Shown here: positions 26,598-35,033 of the stretch, one piece after another | Position numbering within the stretch: the first letter of the stretch is position 1 | How the letters are laid out: each line of letters begins with the position of its first letter | From: Pseudomonas fluorescens | Lineage (GTDB): Bacteria; Pseudomonadota; Gammaproteobacteria; Pseudomonadales; Pseudomonadaceae | Assembly: GCF_004683905.1 (NCBI RefSeq) | Contig: NZ_CP038438.1 | Location: 5,828,001-5,892,000, forward strand | Reading direction: 5' to 3' | DNA length: 64,000 nucleotides | Notes under the pieces: model-generated | Told to the model about the DNA's origin: nothing | Databases searched by the model: none | What the model saw: the letters and a program-made list of their open reading frames with translations, nothing else | Position numbers and translations under genes: made by a program

Positions 26598-27321
26598 AAT
26601 TTCCGCCCTGCATAAATACTACGGCGATCACCACGTGCTCAAAGGCATCGACCTGAGCGTCGAGGAAGGCCAGGTGGTGGCGATCATCGGCCGCAGCGGC
26701 TCGGGCAAATCCACCCTGCTGCGCACCCTAAATGGCCTGGAGTCGATCAACGACGGGGTGATCGAAGTCGACGGCGAATACCTCGACGCCGCCCGCGCCG
26801 ACCTGCGCAGCCTGCGGCAGAAAGTCGGCATGGTGTTCCAGCAGTTCAACCTGTTCCCGCACCTGACCGTCGGCGAAAACGTGATGCTCGCGCCGCAAGT
26901 GGTGCAGAAAGTACCGAAGGCCAAGGCGACCGAACTGGCGCGCAAGATGCTCGAACGCGTCGGGCTGGGGGAGAAGTTCGACGCCTTCCCGGATCGGTTG
27001 TCCGGCGGACAGCAACAGCGCGTGGCGATTGCCCGGGCACTGGCGATGTCGCCGAAAGTGTTGCTGTGCGACGAGATCACCTCGGCGCTGGACCCGGAGC
27101 TGGTCAATGAAGTGCTCGCCGTGGTGCGCCAACTGGCCAGGGAAGGCATGACGCTGATCATGGTCACCCACGAAATGCGCTTTGCCCGGGAAGTCGGCGA
27201 CAAGCTGGTGTTCATGCACCATGGCAAGGTGCATGAGGTGGGGGATCCGAAGGTGTTGTTTGCCAATCCGCAGACGGCGGAGCTGGCGAATTTCATTGGG
27301 ACGGTCGAAACGACAGCCTGA
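26584..27321 (+). CDS. Amino-acid ABC transporter ATP-binding protein
   Basis: 245 residues from ATG 26584, preceded by GGAAAGGAGACTGC. Walker A GRSGSGKS (36-43), Q-loop VFQQFNLFPHLT, signature LSGGQQQR, Walker B VLLCDEITSALDPE with an E-I change (usually DEPTSALDP), H-loop TLIMVTHEM. The Pro to Ile substitution in Walker B is present in some polar amino-acid importers of this type. Last gene of the operon; a REP pair follows. Confidence 0.9.
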   Translation: MPLLRISALHKYYGDHHVLKGIDLSVEEGQVVAIIGRSGSGKSTLLRTLNGLESINDGVIEVDGEYLDAARADLRSLRQKVGMVFQQFNLFPHLTVGENVMLAPQVVQKVPKAKATELARKMLERVGLGEKFDAFPDRLSGGQQQRVAIARALAMSPKVLLCDEITSALDPELVNEVLAVVRQLAREGMTLIMVTHEMRFAREVGDKLVFMHHGKVHEVGDPKVLFANPQTAELANFIGTVETTA

Positions 27322-27350
27322 AGGATTTGCAGTGGCTGTAATAGCCTCTT

Positions 27351-27410
27351 CGCGAGCAAGCCCGCTCCCACATTGGAACGCGGTCACCTGTGGGAGCGGG
27401 CTTGCTCGCG
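27351..27410. repeat. REP palindrome pair
   Basis: Inverted 21-base arms CGCGAGCAAGCCCGCTCCCAC and its complement around an 18-base centre: the common Pseudomonas REPIN arrangement. It lies between the ABC operon and ppx. The same arms recur near 34364, 43759, 57218 and 63288. Confidence 0.85.
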
Positions 27411-27529
27411 AATGGCCGCGCCGCGGTCTCAAGCTTTTATGCGCAGGATCAACGGTTTGAACCATGCGCGTTGGCGTCAGCGTTTGATCGTGGCACGATG
27501 GCGGGGTTATCGACCGAGACCCCCTGACC

Positions 27530-29032
27530 ATGCCGCAATCCAAAGCCAAGAATCTGTCCCTGATCGCCGCAATCGACCTGGGCTCCAACAGCTTCCACAT
27601 GGTCGTGGCCAAGGCCCAGAACGGTGAAATCCGCATCCTGGAGCGCCTCGGAGAGAAAGTACAGCTCGCCGCCGGTATCGACGATGAGCGCCATCTCAAC
27701 GAAGAATCGATGCAGCGCGGCCTCGACTGCCTCAAGCGCTTTGCCCAACTGATCAACGGCATGCCACTGGGCGCCGTGCGGATCGTCGGCACCAACGCCC
27801 TGCGCGAAGCGCGCAACCGCCTGGAATTCATCCACCGCGCCGAAGAAATCCTCGGTCACCCGGTGGAAGTCATCTCCGGCCGTGAAGAAGCGCGGCTGAT
27901 TTATCTGGGCGTTTCGCACACCCTCGCCGACACCCCGGGCAAGCGTCTGGTGGCCGACATCGGCGGCGGCAGTACTGAATTCATCATCGGGCAGCGTTTT
28001 GAACCACTGCTGCGCGAAAGCCTGCAAATGGGCTGCGTCAGCTTCACTCAGCGTTATTTCAAGGACGGCAAGATCACCCCGGCCCGTTACGCCCAGGCGT
28101 ACACTGCGGCGCGGCTGGAGATCATGAGCATCGAGCACGCCCTGCACCGCCTGACCTGGGATGAAGCCATCGGCTCCTCGGGCACCATCCGCGCCATCGG
28201 CCTGGCGCTGAAGGCCGGCGGGCATGGCACCGGCGAAGTGAATGCCGAAGGCCTGGCCTGGCTCAAGCGTCGTCTGTTCAAACTGGGTGACGTCGACAAG
28301 ATCGACTTCGAAGGCATCAAGCCTGACCGTCGGGCAATCTTCCCGGCTGGCCTGGCGATTCTCGAAGCGATCTTCGACGCCCTCGAACTGCAACGCATGG
28401 ATCATTGCGAAGGCGCACTGCGTGAAGGCGTGCTCTACGACCTGCTCGGCCGCCATCACCACGAAGACGTGCGCGAACGCACCCTGACTTCGCTGATGGA
28501 GCGCTATCACGTCGATCTGGAACAAGCCGCGCGAGTTGAACGCAAGGCACTGCACGCCTTCGATCAGGTCGCCGCAGACTGGGAGCTGGATGACGGCATC
28601 TGGCGTGAACTGCTGGGCTGGGCGGCGAAAGTCCACGAAGTCGGCCTCGACATCGCGCACTACCACTACCACAAGCACGGCGCCTACCTGATCGAACACT
28701 CGGACCTTGCCGGTTTCTCCCGCGAAGACCAGCAAATGCTCGCTCTGCTGGTGCGCGGCCATCGCCGCAACATCCCCAAGGACAAGTTCGCCGAGTTCGG
28801 TGACGACGGCGACAAGCTGATCCGTCTGTGCGTGCTGCTGCGCTTCGCGATCCTGTTCCACCACATCCGTGGCACCCAGGCGATGCCGCAAGTGACACTG
28901 CATGCCAAAGGCAACACCCTCGACGTGGAATTTCCGGAGAACTGGCTGGATGAAAACCAGCTGACTCAGGCTGACTTTGGCCTCGAAGCCGACTGGCTGA
29001 CGCGGGTGGGGATTGTCCTGACTGTTCACTGA
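27530..29032 (+). CDS. ppx: Ppx, exopolyphosphatase
   Basis: 500 residues, Ppx/GppA fold. Actin-like ATPase start LIAAIDLGSNSFHMVVAKAQ, the conserved GREEARLIYLGV, ADIGGGSTEF nucleotide/phosphate loops, GSSGTIRAI and a C-terminal HD-like region (LVRGHRRN). Releases phosphate processively from polyphosphate. It faces ppk1 across the terminator and repeat at 29049-29262, giving a convergent synthesis/breakdown pair. Confidence 0.93.
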   Translation: MPQSKAKNLSLIAAIDLGSNSFHMVVAKAQNGEIRILERLGEKVQLAAGIDDERHLNEESMQRGLDCLKRFAQLINGMPLGAVRIVGTNALREARNRLEFIHRAEEILGHPVEVISGREEARLIYLGVSHTLADTPGKRLVADIGGGSTEFIIGQRFEPLLRESLQMGCVSFTQRYFKDGKITPARYAQAYTAARLEIMSIEHALHRLTWDEAIGSSGTIRAIGLALKAGGHGTGEVNAEGLAWLKRRLFKLGDVDKIDFEGIKPDRRAIFPAGLAILEAIFDALELQRMDHCEGALREGVLYDLLGRHHHEDVRERTLTSLMERYHVDLEQAARVERKALHAFDQVAADWELDDGIWRELLGWAAKVHEVGLDIAHYHYHKHGAYLIEHSDLAGFSREDQQMLALLVRGHRRNIPKDKFAEFGDDGDKLIRLCVLLRFAILFHHIRGTQAMPQVTLHAKGNTLDVEFPENWLDENQLTQADFGLEADWLTRVGIVLTVH

Positions 29033-29048
29033 GTTAAATTTCAGGTGC

Positions 29049-29080
29049 AAAAAAGGCGATCCTTCTGGATCGCCTTTTTT
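29049..29080. terminator. Terminator after ppx
   Basis: AAAAAGGCGATCC-TTCT-GGATCGCCTTTTTT: 13-bp perfect stem with a T-run, 16 bases past the ppx stop, also usable on the opposite strand for ppk1. Confidence 0.88.
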
Positions 29081-29111
29081 ATTGGGTTCGACTTGAGTGC
29101 GGGTGTGGACC

Positions 29112-29262
29112 TGCCCCTCACCCCAGCCCTCTCCCGAGGGAGAGGGAGCCGATCCGTGTTGTTTTCAAAGCCTGAGTTCGACTCGAAATCTCAGGTCGAT
29201 GTACCTCGAACATCCAACTCGGTCAGTCCCCTCTCCCTCCGGGAGAGGGTTAGGGTGAGGGC
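29112..29262. repeat. Inverted repeat element between ppx and ppk1
   Basis: Arms CCCCTCACCCCAGCCCTCTC (29114 on) and GAGAGGGTTAGGGTGAGGG (about 29244-29262) are near-complementary, with internal TCCCGAGGGAGAGGG / CCCTCTCCCTCCGGGAG. About 150 bases in total, the shape of a dispersed bacterial MITE-like or REP-like element. No second copy was seen in the window. Confidence 0.6.
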
Positions 29263-29274
29263 GCTTTTAAGCTG

Positions 29275-31500
29275 TTAGCTGCTCACCGGCAGAATCGGGC
29301 TGCCCAGGCGTTCCAGCAACGTCGCCTGCGCGCTGCGCGGGTTCTGGTTGCCGGTTGGCGTGTTGCGGATGTAACGGCCATCCGACTGCAGGCTCCAGCT
29401 GTGGGTGTTGTCGGTCAGGTACAGCTCCAGCTCTTTCTTGACGCGGGTCAGCAGCTTCTTGCCTTCCACCGGGAAGCAAGTCTCGACGCGCTTATCGAGG
29501 TTGCGCTCCATCCAGTCGGCGCTGGAGAGGAACATCTGCTCCTCGCCGCCGTTGAGGAAGTAGAACACTCGAGTGTGTTCAAGGAAGCGACCGATGATCG
29601 AGCGCACATGGATGTTGTGCGAAACCCCGGCGATGCCCGGACGCAGGCAGCACATGCCACGCACCACCAGATCAATGCGCACGCCGGACTGGCTGGCCTT
29701 GTACAGCGCGCGGATGATCTTCGGATCGGTCAGCGAGTTGAACTTGGCGATGATGTGAGCCGGTTTGCCTTCGACGGCGAACTGGGTTTCCCGGGCAATC
29801 ATGTCGAGCATGCCCTTCTTCAGGGTGAACGGCGCATGCAGCAGCTTCTTCATGCGCAGGGTTTTACCCATGCCGATCAACTGGCTGAACAGTTTGCCGA
29901 CGTCTTCGCACAAGGCGTCGTCGGAGGTCAGCAGGCTGTAATCGGTGTACAGACGCGCATTGCCGGCGTGGTAGTTACCGGTGCCGAGGTGCGCGTAACG
30001 CACGATTTCACCGGCCTCGCGACGCAGGATCAGCATCATCTTGGCGTGGGTCTTGAAGCCGACCACGCCGTAAATCACCACAGCACCGGCCGCTTGCAGA
30101 CGGCTGGCCAGTTGCAGGTTGGACTCTTCGTCAAAGCGTGCACGCAGTTCGATGACTGCGGTCACTTCCTTGCCGTTACGCGCGGCGTCCACCAGCGCAT
30201 CGACGATTTCCGAGTTGGCGCCGGAGCGGTACAGGGTCTGGCGCACGGCCAGAACGTGCGGGTCCTTCGCCGCCTGGCGCAGCAGGTCGACCACCGGAGT
30301 GAACGACTCGAACGGGTGCAGCAGCAGGATGTCCTGCTTGCTCACCACACTGAAAATGTTCTCGCTGTTCTGCAGCAGTTTCGGGATCTGCGGGGTGAAC
30401 GGCGTGTATTGCAGCTCCGGGTGGCTGTCCAGACCGGTGATGCTGAACAGACGGGTCAGGTTGACCGGGCCGTTGACCTGATACAGCTCGGTCTCGCTCA
30501 GGTTGAACTGCTTGAGCAGATAGTCCGAGAGGTGTTTCGGGCAGGTGTCGGCGACTTCCAGACGTACCGCATCACCGTAGCGCCGCGAGAACAGCTCGCC
30601 ACGCAGGGCGCGCGCAAGGTCTTCGACATCTTCGGAGTCGAGCGCCAGGTCGGCGTTTCGGGTCAGGCGGAACTGGTAGCAGCCTTTTACCTTCATGCCT
30701 TGGAACAGGTCATCGGCGTGGGCGTGGATCATCGACGACAGGAACACATAGTTGTCGCCCGGGCCGCCGACTTCTTCCGGAACCTTGATGATCCGTGGCA
30801 GCAGGCGCGGTGCCGGGATAATCGCCAGACCGGAATCGCGACCGAAGGCGTCGATGCCTTCCAGTTCGACGATGAAGTTCAGGCTCTTGTTCACCAGCAA
30901 CGGGAACGGGTGCGTCGGGTCGAGGCCGATCGGGGTGATGATCGGCGCGATCTCGTCGCGGAAGTAGCGGCGCACCCAGGTCTTGATCTTGGTCGTCCAG
31001 TGACGGCGACGTATGAAGCGCACCTGATGCTTTTCCAGCTCCGGCAGCAGGATGTCGTTGAGGATCGCGTACTGGCGGTCAACGTGACCGTGCACCAGCT
31101 CGCTGATCCGCGCCAGTGCCTGGTGCGGTTGCAGACCGTCGGCACCGGCCTGTTCACGAGCGAAGGTGATCTGCTTTTTCAGGCCGGCGACGCGGATTTC
31201 AAAGAATTCGTCGAGGTTGCTGGAGAAAATCAGCAGGAATTTCAGCCGCTCCAGCAACGGATAGGACTCGTCCAGCGCCTGTTCCAGCACGCGGATGTTG
31301 AACTGCAGTTGCGAGAGCTCGCGATGGATATACAGGCTGCTGTCATCCAGGCCCGGGATCGCAATCACTGGCGCCGCCGCGACGGCTTCGGTAACCGGCG
31401 CGGGTGGCGCAGGCTCGAGTTCCGGCGGGGTTTCGGTGATCTGCTCCACCACCGGTTGAGCTTCTTTTACTGCAACTTCAGTGAGTCCTTCGGTATTCAT
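29275..31500 (-). CDS. ppk1: Ppk1, polyphosphate kinase
   Basis: 741 residues. N, H and C1/C2 domains; autophosphorylated histidine in HLGTGNYHAGNARLYTDYS (His about 504), a second conserved His in RFLEHTRVFYF, and the DPKIIRALY and KVRPGIAG-like (CLRPGIAG) elements. Builds polyphosphate from ATP. The N-terminus has ~45 residues of a Pro/Glu/Ala-rich low-complexity extension before LDDSSLYIHRELSQLQFN, common in pseudomonads. It shares direction with hemB 18 bases upstream of its start. Confidence 0.95.
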   Translation of the reverse strand: MNTEGLTEVAVKEAQPVVEQITETPPELEPAPPAPVTEAVAAAPVIAIPGLDDSSLYIHRELSQLQFNIRVLEQALDESYPLLERLKFLLIFSSNLDEFFEIRVAGLKKQITFAREQAGADGLQPHQALARISELVHGHVDRQYAILNDILLPELEKHQVRFIRRRHWTTKIKTWVRRYFRDEIAPIITPIGLDPTHPFPLLVNKSLNFIVELEGIDAFGRDSGLAIIPAPRLLPRIIKVPEEVGGPGDNYVFLSSMIHAHADDLFQGMKVKGCYQFRLTRNADLALDSEDVEDLARALRGELFSRRYGDAVRLEVADTCPKHLSDYLLKQFNLSETELYQVNGPVNLTRLFSITGLDSHPELQYTPFTPQIPKLLQNSENIFSVVSKQDILLLHPFESFTPVVDLLRQAAKDPHVLAVRQTLYRSGANSEIVDALVDAARNGKEVTAVIELRARFDEESNLQLASRLQAAGAVVIYGVVGFKTHAKMMLILRREAGEIVRYAHLGTGNYHAGNARLYTDYSLLTSDDALCEDVGKLFSQLIGMGKTLRMKKLLHAPFTLKKGMLDMIARETQFAVEGKPAHIIAKFNSLTDPKIIRALYKASQSGVRIDLVVRGMCCLRPGIAGVSHNIHVRSIIGRFLEHTRVFYFLNGGEEQMFLSSADWMERNLDKRVETCFPVEGKKLLTRVKKELELYLTDNTHSWSLQSDGRYIRNTPTGNQNPRSAQATLLERLGSPILPVSS

Positions 31501-31518
31501 CGAATGTTCCTGGGAGGG

Positions 31519-32532
31519 CTATTTCTGTTCTCGTAACAATTGAGCGGCACGGACAGCAAAGTAAGTCAGGATGCCATCAGCGCCGGCACGTTTAAAGGCG
31601 GTCAGTGATTCAAGAATTACCGCCTCGCTCAACCAGCCATTCTGGATCGCCGCCATGTGCATGGCGTATTCGCCGCTAACCTGATAGACGAAGGTCGGCA
31701 CTTTGAAGGCATCTTTTACCCGCAAAAGAATGTCCAGGTACGGCATGCCGGGTTTGACCATGACCATGTCCGCGCCTTCAGACAAGTCCGCGCCGACTTC
31801 GTGCAGCGCTTCGTCGCTGTTGGCCGGGTCCATCTGATAGGAGGCCTTGTTGGCCTTGCCCAGATTCGCCGCCGACCCCACAGCATCGCGGAACGGCCCG
31901 TAATAGGCGCTGGCGTACTTGGCCGAGTAGGCCATGATCCGCACGTTGACGTGACCGGCCAGCTCCAGCGCCTCGCGGATCGCCTGGATGCGGCCGTCCA
32001 TCATGTCCGACGGCGCCACGACCTGAGCGCCGGCTTCAGCGTGGGACAAAGCCTGTTTGACCAGTGCGTCGACGGTGATGTCGTTCTGCACGTAGCCTTC
32101 TTCATCGAGAATGCCGTCCTGACCGTGGGTGGTGAACGGATCGAGGGCGACGTCAGTGATCACGCCCAATTCCGGGAAACGCGCACGCAACGCGCGCGTG
32201 GCGCGCTGGGCAATGCCCTCGGGGTTCCAGGCTTCGGCAGCATCAAGGGATTTCAGTTCGACAGGCGTGACCGGGAACAGCGCCAGCGCCGGGATCCCCA
32301 GTTCGACCCATTTCGCCGCTTCTTCAAGCAGCAGGTCGATGGTCAGACGTTCGACACCGGGCATCGAGGCCACGGCTTCGCGACGGTTTTCACCCTCAAG
32401 CACGAACACCGGCAGAATCAGGTCATCGACCGTCAGCACATTTTCCCGCACCAGCCGACGCGAAAAATCATCACGACGATTGCGACGCAGGCGAGTGGCG
32501 GGAAACAGACGATTGGCAGGGGTAAAGCTCAC
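31519..32532 (-). CDS. hemB: HemB, delta-aminolevulinic acid dehydratase
   Basis: 337 residues from GTG 32532, chosen because CAGGAGTCCGCC precedes it and length matches Pseudomonas HemB. Condenses two ALA to porphobilinogen. Schiff-base lysines in YSAKYASAYYGPFRDA and MVMVKPGMPYLD; the metal site lacks the zinc cysteine triad and has DVALDPFTTHGQDGI, consistent with the Mg-dependent type. Next to ppk1 as in P. aeruginosa. Confidence 0.94.
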   Translation of the reverse strand: MSFTPANRLFPATRLRRNRRDDFSRRLVRENVLTVDDLILPVFVLEGENRREAVASMPGVERLTIDLLLEEAAKWVELGIPALALFPVTPVELKSLDAAEAWNPEGIAQRATRALRARFPELGVITDVALDPFTTHGQDGILDEEGYVQNDITVDALVKQALSHAEAGAQVVAPSDMMDGRIQAIREALELAGHVNVRIMAYSAKYASAYYGPFRDAVGSAANLGKANKASYQMDPANSDEALHEVGADLSEGADMVMVKPGMPYLDILLRVKDAFKVPTFVYQVSGEYAMHMAAIQNGWLSEAVILESLTAFKRAGADGILTYFAVRAAQLLREQK

Positions 32533-32739
32533 GGCGGACTCCTGAGCCCGCGCAAACGGGCGAGCGTGACAGTTATAGACGGCCATTATGACCAACAGAT
32601 TACAGTTGTGCGTACCCCGTGACATGTAGCCGCATTCCATTGTTGGCGTAGGAATTGTTCACGTCGAGACACATTTCGACACTTTCATGAATGTGTCCGA
32701 AGGGTTAGGCTGCGCGTTCATTTCGCCAGCACCCAGACA

Positions 32740-33390
32740 ATGCTCCAACAATTTCTGCATGACTTTGGCTACTTTGCCTTGTTCCTCGGCACGTTCTTCG
32801 AAGGCGAAACCATCCTGGTGCTCGCAGGCTTCCTCGCGTTCCGTGGATACATGGACATCAACCTGGTGGTGGTCGTGGCGTTCTTCGGCAGCTATGCCGG
32901 CGATCAGCTGTGGTACTTCCTCGGGCGCAAGCACGGGCGCAAATTGCTCGCACGCAAACCGCGCTGGCAGATGATGGGCGACCGCGCGCTGGAACATATT
33001 CGCAAGCATCCGGACATCTGGGTTCTGAGCTTCCGCTTCGTTTACGGCCTGCGCACGGTGATGCCGGTGGCGATCGGCCTGTCGGGTTATCCGCCGGGAC
33101 GTTATCTGTTGCTCAACGGTATCGGCGCAGCGATCTGGGCCACCGCCCTGGCAGCCGCCGCCTACCACTTCGGCGCGGTGCTCGAAGGCATGCTCGGCAG
33201 CATCAAGAAGTACGAGCTGTGGGTGCTTGGCGCGCTGCTGATTCTTGGCGTTGGTCTGTGGCTGCGCCGCCGCTTCAAGAATGCGCGACTGGCAAAACAG
33301 GTTTACGCCGACGAGCAAGCCGCAAAAGCGGCACTGCTGAATCAAGCCGAAGTGGCCAAACCTGCCGAACCGAAGACGCCAGCCGAATAA
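32740..33390 (+). CDS. DedA-family membrane protein
   Basis: 216 residues, four or five hydrophobic helices. Hallmarks FFEGETILVLAGFLAFRGY (family E and G), FFGSYAGDQLWYFLGRKHGR, RFVYGLRTVMPVAIGLSGYP with the R-x3-R motif. Family members act in membrane homeostasis, and some flip undecaprenyl phosphate. A charged cytoplasmic tail of ~40 residues follows (KQVYADEQAAK...). Confidence 0.88.
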   Translation: MLQQFLHDFGYFALFLGTFFEGETILVLAGFLAFRGYMDINLVVVVAFFGSYAGDQLWYFLGRKHGRKLLARKPRWQMMGDRALEHIRKHPDIWVLSFRFVYGLRTVMPVAIGLSGYPPGRYLLLNGIGAAIWATALAAAAYHFGAVLEGMLGSIKKYELWVLGALLILGVGLWLRRRFKNARLAKQVYADEQAAKAALLNQAEVAKPAEPKTPAE

Positions 33391-33669
33391 CGCGCTGGCG
33401 CTTGGCGCACAGCCCTGCGCAAAGCCCGGGCTGGCCGGCTCTTTTAGTCATTTATCCCCTCTGCGCCAGCGGACTCCCGTTCGCCAGCGGCGTTCTCACG
33501 CGAAAAATCTCCTGCTCGTCACGAGGCAGGCAACCGCAAATAATGAACACCCCGCCGTTGTTGCGATCCATTTAGAAAGCGCTCCATGCAGGTGCAGCCA
33601 CCACTTGGGCCTATGGCAACGCGCGATAAATTAGTGGACATTTAGCGCCATGAATCTGGAGAGAAACCC
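33391..33669. other. Non-coding gap before elbB
   Basis: 279 bases without a credible gene. The last part TTAGTGGACATTTAGCGCC precedes GGAGAGAAACCC, the elbB ribosome-binding site. No strong promoter or hairpin stands out. Confidence 0.4.
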
Positions 33670-34338
33670 ATGAGCAAAAAAGTTGCAGTGATCCTGTCCG
33701 GCAGTGGTGTGTACGACGGCGCCGAGATCCACGAGAGTGTCATCACCCTGTTGCGCCTGGATCAACGCGGCGCGCAGGTACAGTGCTTCGCGCCGAACAT
33801 CGCGCAATTGCATGTGATCAATCACCTGACTGGTGAAGAAATGCCCGAGACGCGCAACGTGCTGGTCGAGTCAGCGCGCATTGCCCGCGGCAACATCAAG
33901 GACATCCGCGAGGCCAACGTCGATGACTTCGACGCGCTGATCGTACCTGGCGGTTTTGGTGCGGCGAAGAACCTCTCGAATTTCGCCGTCGAAGGCGCTG
34001 GCTGCAGCGTGCAGCCGCAAGTGCTGGAACTGGCCGAAGCGTTTGCCGAAGCGGGCAAACCGGTGGGCCTGATGTGCATCTCGCCGGCGCTGGCAGCGAA
34101 GATCTACGGCCCGGGCGTGACCTGCACCATCGGCAACGATGCCGACACCGCCACCGCGATGAACAAGATGGGCGCCAGCCATGAAGACTGCGCGGTGACC
34201 GACATCATCGAAGACAAGGCACGCAAACTGGTGACGACCCCGGCTTACATGCTGGCGCAGAACATCAGTGAGGCGGCTTCGGGGATCAACAAACTGGTGG
34301 ACCGGGTGCTCGAACTCACCCACGAAAACGATGTTTGA
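33670..34338 (+). CDS. elbB: ElbB, DJ-1/PfpI-superfamily glyoxalase-like protein
   Basis: 222 residues. N-terminal KKVAVILSGSGVYDGAEIHE and DALIVPGGFGAAKNLSNFA are the elbB (scrP-27A) signatures; nucleophilic Cys136 lies in LMCISPALA. E. coli ElbB shows low glyoxalase-III activity and was linked to isoprenoid synthesis; the in-vivo role is uncertain. Monocistronic, followed by a REP pair. Confidence 0.9.
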   Translation: MSKKVAVILSGSGVYDGAEIHESVITLLRLDQRGAQVQCFAPNIAQLHVINHLTGEEMPETRNVLVESARIARGNIKDIREANVDDFDALIVPGGFGAAKNLSNFAVEGAGCSVQPQVLELAEAFAEAGKPVGLMCISPALAAKIYGPGVTCTIGNDADTATAMNKMGASHEDCAVTDIIEDKARKLVTTPAYMLAQNISEAASGINKLVDRVLELTHENDV

Positions 34339-34363
34339 TCTCTGACTGCATGCAGAGCGAAAT

Positions 34364-34450
34364 GTGGGAGCGGGCTTGCTCGCGAAAGCGGTGTGTCATT
34401 CAAATCAATGTTGTCTGATTCGACGCCTTCGCGAGCAAGCCCGCTCCCAC
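34364..34450. repeat. REP palindrome pair after elbB
   Basis: Arms GTGGGAGCGGGCTTGCTCGCG (34364-34384) and its reverse complement at 34430-34450 with a 45-base centre; same family as at 27351. Confidence 0.85.
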
Positions 34451-34468
34451 AGGGGAATGGTGATTATT

Positions 34469-34924
34469 TCAAGGTTTGCGGGTCAGGCGGGTGAGGATGC
34501 GGTCCAGCGCATTGGCAAACGCCTGCTTCTCACGCTCGCCGAACGGCGCCGGGCCGCCGCTGATCTGGCCCTGCTCACGCAGGTCGGTGAACAGGTTGCG
34601 CACCGCCAGCCGCTCGCCCATGTTCTGCGCATCGAACTCCTTGCCGCGCGGGTCCAGCGCCGCCACGCCCTTCTTCACCAGACGATCGGCCAGCGGGATA
34701 TCGCTGCAGATCACCAGTTCACCAGGCACCGCGTGCTCGACCAGATAATCGTCCGCCGCATCCGGACCGCTGGGCACCACGATCAGTTTGACGATGGCCA
34801 GCCCCGGCTTGGTCTGCGGCTGCCCGGCCACCAGCACCACTTCGAACTGGCGCTTGAGGGCGAACTTCACCACCAGATCCTTGGCGGCCCGGGGGCAAGC
34901 GTCGGCATCGATCCATACACGCAT
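34469..34924 (-). CDS. YaiI/YqxD (DUF188) family protein
   Basis: 151 residues from ATG 34924. Starts MRVWIDADACPRAAKDLV, a compact PIN-like nuclease-type fold with conserved aspartates (DADACP, VICSDIPLADRLVKKG). RNase-like function is suggested by fold; no substrate is known. A small AT-rich start region and a REP pair lie upstream. Confidence 0.85.
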   Translation of the reverse strand: MRVWIDADACPRAAKDLVVKFALKRQFEVVLVAGQPQTKPGLAIVKLIVVPSGPDAADDYLVEHAVPGELVICSDIPLADRLVKKGVAALDPRGKEFDAQNMGERLAVRNLFTDLREQGQISGGPAPFGEREKQAFANALDRILTRLTRKP

Positions 34925-34949
34925 GATTTTTTCCTCTTCAAAAAAGCAT

Positions 34950-35011
34950 CGCGGGCAAGCCACGCTCCCACAAGGTTAACGCTAAACCTGTGGGAGCGTG
35001 GCTTGCCCGCG
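34950..35011. repeat. REP palindrome pair (variant arms)
   Basis: CGCGGGCAAGCCACGCTCCCAC (34950-34971) and its complement at 34990-35011: the same element type with CGTGGC replacing CGGGCT. It lies between yaiI and the FTR1 gene. Confidence 0.8.
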
Positions 35012-35033
35012 AATGCGAGCGCAGCGAATGCTG

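Noticed and set aside
29401..31536. 711-codon frame antisense to ppk1
   Set aside because: Same explanation; the sense strand carries the Ppk1 active-site histidines.
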